From contig JALHQH010000027.1 in assembly GCA_022842065.1 (NCBI GenBank), positions 1 to 64,000 of the forward strand: 64,000 nucleotides of DNA, read 5' to 3'. This DNA comes from Caldilineaceae bacterium. Lineage in GTDB: Bacteria > Chloroflexota > Anaerolineae > Caldilineales > Caldilineaceae. Shown piece by piece: positions 24,382 through 31,964 of the stretch. Numbering within the stretch: the stretch's first letter is position 1; the number at the start of each line of letters is the position of its first letter. A model generated the notes under the pieces. The model did no database searches, was not told the origin of the DNA, and was given only the letters and a program-made list of their open reading frames with translations. The position numbers and the translations under genes are program-made.

Positions 24382-25440
24382 ATGAGCAATCAACTTGATT
24401 TTATGGCCTGGAGTTGTCCGGTGCCACTGCGCAACCACCCGAATATTGTAATGGGCCACGGCGGCGGTGGTAAACTCTCCGCAGAACTGGTCGATCACCT
24501 TTTTCTGCCGGCCTTCCAGAATGAGACATTGGCAAATTTGGGTGACTCGGCGGTGCTGGCGTTGGCCGGTCATCGCCTGGCCTTTTCCACAGATTCCTAT
24601 GTGGTCCAGCCACTCTTTTTCCCTGGCGGTAATATCGGCGAACTGGCGATCCACGGCACCGTTAACGATATTGCCATGAGTGGCGCGCAGGCGATCTTTC
24701 TCAGCACTGGCTTTATCTTGGAAGAAGGGCTGCCGCTCAACGAACTGGGCATGATCGTGCAAGCAATGGGGACAGCAGCCAAGGCGGCCGGGGTGATTTT
24801 GGCGACTGGCGATACTAAAGTGGTCGACAAAGGGCATGGTGATGGGATCTACATCAACACTAGCGGCTTTGGTCTGATTCCCGATGGCGTTGAGATCGCA
24901 CCTCAACGGGCGCGGCCAGGAGATGTGATTATCCTTAGCGGTGAGATCGGCCTGCACGGCATTGCGATTATGAGTGTACGCCAGGGGTTGGAATTTGGCA
25001 CGGTGATCGAGAGCGACAGCGCTGCGCTCAACGGACTGGTCGCAGCCATGCTCACAGTCACGAAGGAGATTCATGTCTTGCGTGACCCAACGCGCGGTGG
25101 CGTCGCCTCTTCGCTCAACGAGATCGCCAAGGCCGCCGGAGTAGGTATCCAATACAGCGAGCGCAAAGTGCCGGTACCCGACGCCGTGCGTGCCGCATGT
25201 GAATTTTTGGGGATGGATCCGATCTACGTGGCCAACGAGGGCAAACTGATTGCCATTGTGCCCCCCCACGTCGCCGAGGAATTGCTTGCCGCCATGCGTC
25301 AACATCCCCTCGGCGCAAAGGCCGCCATCATTGGCCAAGTCACCGTCGAACATCCCGGTGTGGTCGTGGCCCAAACCCCTATCGGTGGTCGTCGCGTCGT
25401 CGACATGCAGATCGGCGAACAGTTGCCGCGGATTTGTTAA
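24382..25440 (+). CDS. hypE: hydrogenase expression/formation protein HypE
   Basis: A 352-residue PurM-like ATPase that dehydrates the carbamoyl group on its own C-terminal cysteine to cyanide. The protein ends exactly in PRIC, the functional tail. VMGHGGGGKLSAELV at the N-terminus, STDSYVVQPLFFPGGNIG, and HVLRDPTRGGVASSLNEIA are family signatures. The carbamoyl donor protein HypF is not encoded in this window. The gene ends at a heptad array and faces a convergent FAH-family gene. Confidence 0.96.
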   Translation: MSNQLDFMAWSCPVPLRNHPNIVMGHGGGGKLSAELVDHLFLPAFQNETLANLGDSAVLALAGHRLAFSTDSYVVQPLFFPGGNIGELAIHGTVNDIAMSGAQAIFLSTGFILEEGLPLNELGMIVQAMGTAAKAAGVILATGDTKVVDKGHGDGIYINTSGFGLIPDGVEIAPQRARPGDVIILSGEIGLHGIAIMSVRQGLEFGTVIESDSAALNGLVAAMLTVTKEIHVLRDPTRGGVASSLNEIAKAAGVGIQYSERKVPVPDAVRAACEFLGMDPIYVANEGKLIAIVPPHVAEELLAAMRQHPLGAKAAIIGQVTVEHPGVVVAQTPIGGRRVVDMQIGEQLPRIC

Positions 25441-25558
25441 GTGAAACGTAAAATGTGAAACGTGAAACGTAAAATGTGAAACGTAATGCGTAAAGTCGTG
25501 AAACGTAAGATCGTGTGCGCCATTTACGCATTACGTTTTACGTTTCATGACTTACATT
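25441..25558. repeat. inverted array of CGTAAAA/CGTGAAA heptads
   Basis: About eight direct units (GTGAAAC, GTAAAAT) start directly at the hypE stop, and a complementary arm (ACGCATTACGTTTTACGTTTC) ends at the FAH stop. It fills the whole convergent gap. Confidence 0.9.
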
Positions 25559-26407
25559 TCATTCCTTTTCCCACGTCCGCCCTAGCGGGTCATGACAGCT
25601 TACCACCAGCGGACCGCCCAAGCCCGTAATCTCCAAACGGACTGTGTCACCATCTTGTACGGGCTTGAGGCCAAAGTGGTGGGTGCCGGTCGAAACCACA
25701 TCGCCCGCTTCTAGGGGCAAAACATTAGTCACTTCGGCCAGCAACTCGGGGATATGGCGATCCATGTCGGCAGTTGAAAGGTCGTGATTCTGCGACTGGT
25801 TGACCCAGAGCTTTACGCTTAGCTTGTTCGGTTCGGTCAACTCGTCCTTGGTGACGATGACCGGTCCCATGGGGCCAAAGGTGTGCCATGACTTGCCCAA
25901 AAAGAAGCCGCCGGGTAGCCCCCGCGCCGAAACATCGATAAATTGGGTGTAACCAAAGACACAATCCATGGCCGTCTCCGCGCTAACGCGGCTGGCCGGT
26001 TTGCCGATCACCACGGCCAATTCTGGCTCGAAGTGAAAAACGGTCGCTTCGGCAGGGGCGAGTTCCACCGTATCGCCGTGGCCGATCACTGAGTTGGGCG
26101 ATTTGAGAAAGGCATTAAAAAGGCCACGCTCGGGCTTCTGCGGCTCCAAATAGTTGCCGGCCAAACAGACCAGTTGACCGGGGCGGGGCAACGGCGGGCG
26201 AAAACGGACTTGGTCGGCGGGGATGCCTTGGCCTTGGGCGAGCGCGGCTTCGATCTGCGGGCGTACCGTTTCCCAACCGGTGATCACCTGCTGCATCATC
26301 TCCTGGGGCGTATGATAGTCGAGCGTCTGGGTCGCCGCGGAAACATCAAAGACCTGGCCATCCTGCAGCACACCAAGCGTAAAGTCATTAAAAAGCAGCA
26401 GTTTCAT
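25559..26407 (-). CDS. fumarylacetoacetate hydrolase family protein
   Basis: A 282-residue FAH-fold hydrolase/isomerase. The typical core is present: VCLAGNYLEPQKPE, FLKSPNSVIGHGDTVE, FHFEPELAVVIGKPASRV with metal-binding Glu residues, CVFGYTQFIDVSARG (a metal Asp in the usual N-D-V-T-A-R-D position is replaced by D-V-S-A-R-G), SWHTFGPMGPVIV, and LEAGDVVSTGTHHFG. Such enzymes cleave acylpyruvates or decarboxylate diacids in catabolic routes. It overlaps the upstream Uma2 gene by 4 bp (ATGA), so both are co-expressed. The changed motif suggests an unusual substrate. Confidence 0.88.
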   Translation of the reverse strand: MKLLLFNDFTLGVLQDGQVFDVSAATQTLDYHTPQEMMQQVITGWETVRPQIEAALAQGQGIPADQVRFRPPLPRPGQLVCLAGNYLEPQKPERGLFNAFLKSPNSVIGHGDTVELAPAEATVFHFEPELAVVIGKPASRVSAETAMDCVFGYTQFIDVSARGLPGGFFLGKSWHTFGPMGPVIVTKDELTEPNKLSVKLWVNQSQNHDLSTADMDRHIPELLAEVTNVLPLEAGDVVSTGTHHFGLKPVQDGDTVRLEITGLGGPLVVSCHDPLGRTWEKE

Positions 26408-27348
26408 GATGTTGATTCCTCTTCCTCATCAAGGTTGATACCCATGGCGCGTAACCTGGCCGCATAACGGTCGGCACGCTGTTGTTGTTCGGCAGCGTGT
26501 TGCCGTTCCATGTCCGCACGCTGTTTTTCGGCCTCCGCACGCTGTTTCTCGGCCTCCGCACGCTGTTTTTCGGCTTCCGCACGCTGCCGCTCGGCTTCGG
26601 CTTGTTGGCGTTCTGCTTCGGCAACCAGATGTTCAGCGCGTAGGAATGGGGCAGCAAAGTTTTGGTAAACCGGATCATTGATCAGCAGCGGTGGTAAGGG
26701 CATGTGATACAGATCAGACGGACGAAACTGAAAGCCCGGCAAGATGATCGAGTGAATCACACCATCCTGTAGGGGAATCGGCACGTAGATGCCATCGGCG
26801 TTCAACCTGTAAAAGGCCATCTCTTTTGCGTTTTTATCCAGAATATAATATTCCGTCATGCCGCCGGCAGCATATTCCAATTTTTTGGTGACCGTATCGC
26901 GTTTAGTCTCCGCACGGGATGAATCAGAAATCGACTCGATACAAAGATCAAAGACGCCCTTGTAGCTACGGTGCTTATCACCGAGCGGGATCGGATTGCT
27001 ATTCAAAACGACCCCTAGATCCGGCTTGCGAATTGTGACTTTTTTGGGCAGCGCCATGCGAAAGCCCATCTCCAAGCCGATCATGCGTGCAATCGGGTTG
27101 ACCATCAGAAAATCGCCCAACAGCGCGACAAACCAGGCATAGAGTCGATATTGTACGTAATCGCCCACCGGTTTTTCCTCCAGTTGGCCGTTGTTCCACT
27201 CATAGTGGTGATCAGGATCGTCATAATAGCGCGCCCAATACTCGGCTTCCGAGACATAGCGGCCAGCTTCAGAGCCGGCATAAATATCGATTTCCGGATC
27301 GGGGTGATGCGCGCCATTTACTGGTGCTTTGGTTATCACTGCTGTCAT
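26404..27348 (-). CDS. Uma2 family protein (DUF820 nuclease fold) with coiled-coil tail
   Basis: A 314-residue protein. Residues 30-210 carry the Uma2/DUF820 PD-(D/E)XK-like fold: YYDDPDHHYEWNNGQLEE, IRKPDLGVVLNS and DLCIESISDSS hold the acidic catalytic positions, with Lys in TKKLEYAAGGMTEYYI. Residues 235-295 are a charged coiled coil of EAEKQRA heptads. Uma2 proteins are abundant in cyanobacteria and Chloroflexota; their function is unsettled. It is coupled by ATGA overlap to the FAH gene, which is probably incidental. The heptad coding region is a DNA minisatellite. Confidence 0.85.
   Translation of the reverse strand: MTAVITKAPVNGAHHPDPEIDIYAGSEAGRYVSEAEYWARYYDDPDHHYEWNNGQLEEKPVGDYVQYRLYAWFVALLGDFLMVNPIARMIGLEMGFRMALPKKVTIRKPDLGVVLNSNPIPLGDKHRSYKGVFDLCIESISDSSRAETKRDTVTKKLEYAAGGMTEYYILDKNAKEMAFYRLNADGIYVPIPLQDGVIHSIILPGFQFRPSDLYHMPLPPLLINDPVYQNFAAPFLRAEHLVAEAERQQAEAERQRAEAEKQRAEAEKQRAEAEKQRADMERQHAAEQQQRADRYAARLRAMGINLDEEEESTS
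26505..26600. repeat. 21-bp minisatellite inside the Uma2 gene
   Basis: Four to five tandem 21-bp units (core CGCACGCTGTTTTTCGGC on the plus strand) encode repeated EAEKQRA. Near identity at DNA level suggests recent expansion or contraction by slippage. Confidence 0.8.
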
Positions 27349-27580
27349 TGGGCCTCCTATGGCTGCAGTTATCGCAAGCCTGTCGGGCGAAATCTGCTAA
27401 CAACTTGGCTTGATTGTGCCACAGGTGGAACAAAAACTCAAGCGCTTGGAATCCAGCATATTTTTAGGCGGATTGTGCAATTGAACAGAATGAGGTAAAT
27501 TCAAGCGTGCGGCGGACCGGCGACGGTCAGGCCGGCACCCCAATCAAAAGGACAAAACAAGCGAATCAGGAGCAGAATCA

Positions 27581-28720
27581 ATGAAAATTACCAATATTGA
27601 GGCCTACCCGGTTTGGGGTGGCCAGCGCAATTTTCTTTTTGTCGTCGTCGATACCGACGAAGGGATCTCCGGCGTCGGTGAGACGGGCATCACTGGGCGT
27701 GAGTTGGCGATTATGGGGGCGATTGAACACTTCAAAGAGCTGTTGATCGGGATGGATCCGGGGCGGATTGAGCATATCTGGCAATTTCTCTTCCGCGGCG
27801 GCTTTTTCCCGGCGCAACGCATTCTCACGGCGGCGATGGCGGCGATTGACATTGCTCTGTGGGATATCAAGGGCAAAGCGCTAGGCGTGCCGATTTATGA
27901 ACTCTTCGGCGGCAAGGTACGTGACAAGGTGGTCTGCTATCCCCACAACCGCGGCCACGCGATGGAGATCGAACCGTTGGTTGAGTCATGTTTGGAGACC
28001 AAAGAGCAGGGGTGGAAGTTTGTGCGTTGGGGCTTACCCCAAAATGGTGAAATCCTGGAGCCACGCCAATCCGTGTTGGCGGCGATCAAACAGTTTCATG
28101 CCGTACGCGAGGCGGTCGGCGATGAGATCGAGCTGACCTTTGATGTCCACACCCGGCTCGATCTGCCCGATGTGCTCTGGCTCTGCCGCGAGATCGAGTC
28201 GACGCGGCCCTTCTTTATCGAAGATCCGCTGCGCTGTGAAAATCCCAACTCCTTCAAGACTTTGCGCCCGCGCACCCATGTGCCGCTGGCTGCGGGCGAA
28301 CAATTCAGCTCCAAGTGGGAGTTCCGCGAGTTGATCGAGGAGGAGTGGATCGACTATGCGCGCATCGACCTCTGTATTGCCGGTGGCTTTACCGAGGCCC
28401 GCAAAATTGCCGGTTGGTGTGAGACCCACTATATCAAGCTGGCTGTGCACAATCCATTGGGCCCGATCTCCTCGGCGGCCTGTTTGCAGCTCAATATGGC
28501 TACCCCCAACTTTGGTGTCCAGGAGCAGCCACGCAAAACCGGCGAAGTGCTTGCCGATGTGGTGCCGGTGCAACCAATCTGGGAAGATGGCTACCTGATC
28601 CCCACCAACCTACCAGGGCTAGGCATCGAATTCGACCGCGAAGCCGCCAAGAAACATCCCTATCAACCCGCGGAACTGCCGACCCTGCGCCGCTTAGATG
28701 GCTCGTTTACGAATTGGTAG
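27581..28720 (+). CDS. mandelate racemase/muconate lactonizing enzyme family dehydratase (galactonate/mannonate dehydratase-like)
   Basis: A 379-residue enolase-superfamily enzyme. The active-site set matches the GalD/ManD type: LTFDVHTRL gives the Asp metal ligand and the D-x-H acid/base His; FFIEDPL the second ligand; AAGEQFSS the third; and AVHNPLGPISSAACLQL the C-terminal His-Asn-Pro-Leu-Gly-Pro signature. These enzymes dehydrate sugar acids such as D-galactonate to 2-keto-3-deoxy acids. No KDG kinase or aldolase is adjacent. AGGAGC lies upstream of the ATG. The gene ends in an AAATCGGT array. Confidence 0.88.
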   Translation: MKITNIEAYPVWGGQRNFLFVVVDTDEGISGVGETGITGRELAIMGAIEHFKELLIGMDPGRIEHIWQFLFRGGFFPAQRILTAAMAAIDIALWDIKGKALGVPIYELFGGKVRDKVVCYPHNRGHAMEIEPLVESCLETKEQGWKFVRWGLPQNGEILEPRQSVLAAIKQFHAVREAVGDEIELTFDVHTRLDLPDVLWLCREIESTRPFFIEDPLRCENPNSFKTLRPRTHVPLAAGEQFSSKWEFRELIEEEWIDYARIDLCIAGGFTEARKIAGWCETHYIKLAVHNPLGPISSAACLQLNMATPNFGVQEQPRKTGEVLADVVPVQPIWEDGYLIPTNLPGLGIEFDREAAKKHPYQPAELPTLRRLDGSFTNW

Positions 28721-28724
28721 GGGG

Positions 28725-28800
28725 ATAGGTACATCGGTAAATCGGTAAATCGGTAGACAGTATATACCGATTTACCGATTTACCGATTTACTTATCTACC
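28725..28800. repeat. inverted array of TAAATCGG octamers
   Basis: Three direct octamers, a short loop, then three to four complementary units. It lies between convergent genes; the last three codons and stop of the minus-strand methyltransferase gene (GTA GAT AAG TAA) belong to the array. Confidence 0.9.
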
Positions 28801-29615
28801 TGCTTACGCACCCGAAAAACCAACTCATTCTGCAGCAGGAACTCTTCAATCGGCCAGCCTTGTTCGGCGACGAGGGTGGCGAAGTGGTCGCCGTAGTGGT
28901 TGATCATGCCTTTGTTGCGCCCGCCCAAACTTTGGGCGGGGAAGGAGACGAGCAGAACACGGGCGTTAATCTGCGTCAATAAACGGGCACCGATCTGGCG
29001 GTCGACCTGTTCTAGACAGGGAATCGTTTTCAGCAGCAGCGCCACATCAACAGGCTGGGCTAGCGCGGGTGGGCCTTGGAGTAGATCGCAGAGTTGCGCA
29101 CTACCGTTAACCCCCAGACAGGGCATGGCACTTTGCAGAAAATCGACCTGATCCTGCGCAATGTCACAGGCAAGATAGGTGGCATTAGGGGCAAGGGGCA
29201 TCCAGGGCAAGGTTAACGGGTTCAGGCCGCAGGCCAGATCAAGGACCGAGTGGACGGGTCCTAGCCCTGCGAAGAGAGTGACATAAAAACGATTGAGCGT
29301 GGCGAGCCGTTCGCGGGTGGAGGCGTGGTGAGCCATCAACGTGCGACAGGTCGCCTGTAAAAGCTGCTCATCGCCCTGTGCTTTCTGCAATAAGGTCAGC
29401 CAGTCAGCAAAGGCGGGCTGATCGTGCCAGTAGGCCCCAAAGATCTGATGCAGTTTGTTCTTGGTTGCTTTGACCGCCGCTTTGAGATTGCGCCGCTTAG
29501 TCAATTCTTGCGCGCCAATCAGCCCGATCAGATCAGGCGCAACCTGACGATACTTGGGGCCGGCGCGGACGCTGTCAATCAGCTGGGTAAGTTCGTCGGT
29601 GGCTTCGACGGGCAT
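28788..29615 (-). CDS. 16S rRNA (guanine1405-N7) methyltransferase homologue (FmrO/Rmt family)
   Basis: A 275-residue SAM-dependent methyltransferase resembling the family that confers high-level resistance to 4,6-disubstituted aminoglycosides by methylating G1405 of 16S rRNA (ArmA/Rmt in pathogens; FmrO/GrmA/Sgm in actinomycete producers). Diagnostic segments in order are HHASTRERLATLNRFY near residue 104, VLDLACGLNPLTLPW (SAM motif I), ALLLKTIPCLEQ, and LLVSFPAQSLGGRNKGM near the C-terminus, where the family consensus is SLGGR-x-KGM. The N-terminal helical domain (AGPKYRQVAPDLI) is also family-like. The ATG at 29615 is preferred to a TTG three codons upstream. No drug biosynthesis genes are adjacent. 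Confidence 0.85.
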   Translation of the reverse strand: MPVEATDELTQLIDSVRAGPKYRQVAPDLIGLIGAQELTKRRNLKAAVKATKNKLHQIFGAYWHDQPAFADWLTLLQKAQGDEQLLQATCRTLMAHHASTRERLATLNRFYVTLFAGLGPVHSVLDLACGLNPLTLPWMPLAPNATYLACDIAQDQVDFLQSAMPCLGVNGSAQLCDLLQGPPALAQPVDVALLLKTIPCLEQVDRQIGARLLTQINARVLLVSFPAQSLGGRNKGMINHYGDHFATLVAEQGWPIEEFLLQNELVFRVRKQVDK

Positions 29616-29642
29616 GGTTAACAAATTTCCCCTTGGAGTTTA

Positions 29643-29759
29643 TCAATCAATCGGGTGTTCATTCGCAAGGTGTAAGACGCGGCGCAGATTGACCAATTCA
29701 GGGCGGTTCATTTGGAGGAGTGCAATTGTTGCTCTGCCAACGTCAGTCAGACCGACAAT
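29643..29759 (-). pseudogene. C-terminal remnant of an HNH endonuclease gene
   Basis: Thirty-eight codons and a stop read IVGLTDVGRATIALLQMNRP and onward to NEHPID. This resembles the C-terminal end of the small HNH endonucleases usually encoded right after an antitoxin-like gene of the type found immediately upstream. The catalytic HNH region is absent; the frame joins the upstream gene at about 29770 in a different frame. The simplest reading is an internal deletion that fused the two genes and removed the nuclease core. Family assignment is from memory of the tail pattern. Confidence 0.5.
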
Positions 29760-30159
29760 TAATGTATAATCCTGGATTCAAGTTTTGCATTAAGACTGAC
29801 AAGGTTTGACCACGTTTCTGGGCAAGTTGGACAAGTGCTTCCACACGTGTAACATCGTTGCGCTCTGTTTTTTGCACAAATTGCAGTAGTTCATCGTATT
29901 CGTTTTGGGTTAAAGTGCCATCCTCACTTTTGCCACGCAAGAATTTCAAGCGTCGTCGTTCTTCATCAGAAAGAGGCGGCTCATTAATGGTCTTTAACAG
30001 CTTTTGCTCACTAGCATTTAGGCTAGACGAGAGGTCCCGCTGCGATTGCAAAGCAACAATCCGCTGCACAAAATCGTTCAGATCTTGATTAGGCAATTGC
30101 TTCGCAGCTGTGACGAGATCATCGACCGTCAGACGTGTAGATATCTCAACAGTAACCAT
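29743..30159 (-). CDS. small hypothetical protein, probable upstream partner of a lost HNH endonuclease
   Basis: About 138 residues, acidic/helical. MVTVEISTRLTVDDLVTAAKQL at the start and EALVQLAQKRGQTLSVLMQNL near the end resemble proteins encoded just ahead of HNH nucleases in filamentous and phototrophic bacteria, which are thought to act as antitoxin-like or structural partners. The last ten residues (GLYINCRSD) run out of frame into the nuclease remnant, so the native C-terminus is probably lost. The start is uncertain: ATG at 30159, or a GTG at 30186 inside GTGTAGGAG. Confidence 0.55.
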   Translation of the reverse strand: MVTVEISTRLTVDDLVTAAKQLPNQDLNDFVQRIVALQSQRDLSSSLNASEQKLLKTINEPPLSDEERRRLKFLRGKSEDGTLTQNEYDELLQFVQKTERNDVTRVEALVQLAQKRGQTLSVLMQNLNPGLYINCRSD

Positions 30160-30322
30160 GGTGTTATTTATTTCTCTCCTACACACTGTGCTGCTTGGAA
30201 ACTAGCGCTAGTTTTGTTTTTACAACAATGGTAGCACAGTAAATTTTTTGCCTATATCCAAGGTTGATTCAAACGATTTAACGCGGATACTTGCTTTATT
30301 GTAGCGTATGAGTTGCTGGATA

Positions 30323-31942
30323 TCAAGTATCCGCGTGAAAAACAACCCGGCCATTACAGATCGTCAAACGTGGCCGCGCTTGGGTAATCGTCTCTACCGG
30401 CAGGGCAAAGAGATCATGGTCAAAGAGCACCAGATCCGCCAACATGCCGTTGCGGATCATCCCCTTTTCCCCCTCTTGGAACTCGGCATAAGCGCCATCG
30501 CGCGTGTAGCCGGCCAATACTTGATCCAGCGTCTGCCGCTGTATTGGATGACCCGCCATCCACGGTTGGCGGTTGAGCGCGGCGTAAAAGCCACGCATAG
30601 GATCGGGGGTGACCACTGGCCAGTCGCTGCCAAAAGCAAGCTGTGCGCCATGTTGACGCAGCGTTGCCCAGGCAAAACTTAAGGGCCAACGCGCTTCCCC
30701 CGCCCGCAACATCCAGACCTCGCCTTCCTTGCCGGTAATCGGCGAATGGAGGGGCTGCATCGAGGCGATCACCCCCAACTCGGCAAAGCGGTTGAGATCC
30801 GCCGGGTGAATCACTTCGATATGTTCGACGCGGTGGCGACTATCGCGTACACCGTTGCGCTGGCGGGCATAGGCATAACCATCAAGGGTGCGGCGCACGG
30901 CCCCATCGCCACAGGCATGGACAAAAATTTGCAAGCCCAGGCGGTCCGCTTCGGCGGCAATCGCGTTGAACTGTTCGGCAGTGAAGAGCGCACCACCCCG
31001 ATTACCCGCGGCGTTGGCATAATCGTCAACCATCAGCGCGGTGGTCGATTCGAGCACGCCATCCATAAAGAGTTTAACGGCACCAGTGCGCACATACGCG
31101 CCGTCGTTATAGCGACTCGGCCAGGTTGCGGCCTCTTGTAGCGCTTCTAAGGAGGTTTCGGGCGTGATGTCAAAGGGGACGTAAATGCGCAAGGTCATCT
31201 CATCGGCGGCTTCGGCGGCTTTGTAGAGGCTCAAGCTCTCATCCCAGCCATCCATGTTGTGGACGCTGGTGATGCCTAGGCTTGCTAGCCAGGCCATGCC
31301 TTTACGCAACATGGCCCGTTTACGCTGGTCGTCCGGTTTGGGGATCAGGTCGCGCACGGGATGGGTCGCTTTGGGCTCGCGCAGTTCGCCGGTCGCCAAA
31401 CCAGTGGCTGGATCCATCACCACTTCATGGCCCGGCGGCAATTCACGGCCCTGCAGCAGATCGGCGCGACGCAATGCTTCCGTGTTGGCCCACGCGGTAT
31501 GGCCGTCAAAGGAGACGAGATAGACGGGCCGGTCAGCCACCAGCGCATCGAGAAAATGGCGGTCAAGTCCCTGCTCCACCGGGAAGGTGCTGTAGCGGAC
31601 CTGTACGCCCTCGATCCATTCACGGTCAGGGTTGGCAATGGCATAGTCGCGCAACAACTCGGCAAAGTGGGCCGGGTCTTGGGCACTGTCCAGTTGCAAG
31701 TTGTCGAGCTTGAGCGAACCCCAAAGCAGATGAAAGTGGCTGTCGATCAGGCCGGGCATGAGGGTGTGGCCCTGCCCGTCAATCAGTTCGGTCTTGGGGC
31801 CACGCCAAGCGGCAGCGTCCTTTGCACTGCCAACAAAACAAATGCGATTGCCTGCCACCGCAACGGCGGTGGCGTGCGGATTAGCCACATCGGCGGTATA
31901 GACCTGGGCATTGACAATTAGTAGATCAGCCGCTGGTGGCAT
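30323..31942 (-). CDS. amidohydrolase (YtcJ-like metal-dependent hydrolase)
   Basis: A 539-residue amidohydrolase-superfamily enzyme of the exoenzyme-regulatory/YtcJ type. An N-terminal beta-sandwich part (ADLLIVNAQVYTAD) is followed by GLIDSHFHLLWG (HxH metal site), a barrel with VHACGDGAVRRTLD (His), SRHRVEHIEV (His), and FGSDWPVVTPDP (catalytic Asp). It ends with GMLADLVLFDHDLF, closing the sandwich. GAAGGAG sits 5 nt before the ATG at 31942, which is preferred to a GTG two codons earlier. Members hydrolyse N-acyl or formamide-like substrates; the specificity here is unknown. Confidence 0.88.
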   Translation of the reverse strand: MPPAADLLIVNAQVYTADVANPHATAVAVAGNRICFVGSAKDAAAWRGPKTELIDGQGHTLMPGLIDSHFHLLWGSLKLDNLQLDSAQDPAHFAELLRDYAIANPDREWIEGVQVRYSTFPVEQGLDRHFLDALVADRPVYLVSFDGHTAWANTEALRRADLLQGRELPPGHEVVMDPATGLATGELREPKATHPVRDLIPKPDDQRKRAMLRKGMAWLASLGITSVHNMDGWDESLSLYKAAEAADEMTLRIYVPFDITPETSLEALQEAATWPSRYNDGAYVRTGAVKLFMDGVLESTTALMVDDYANAAGNRGGALFTAEQFNAIAAEADRLGLQIFVHACGDGAVRRTLDGYAYARQRNGVRDSRHRVEHIEVIHPADLNRFAELGVIASMQPLHSPITGKEGEVWMLRAGEARWPLSFAWATLRQHGAQLAFGSDWPVVTPDPMRGFYAALNRQPWMAGHPIQRQTLDQVLAGYTRDGAYAEFQEGEKGMIRNGMLADLVLFDHDLFALPVETITQARPRLTICNGRVVFHADT

Positions 31943-31964
31943 TGTCACTCCTTCGCTTCACGCC

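Noticed and set aside
24340..25374. A 344-codon minus-strand open frame
   Set aside because: It is antisense to hypE, whose motifs and PRIC tail are unambiguous.
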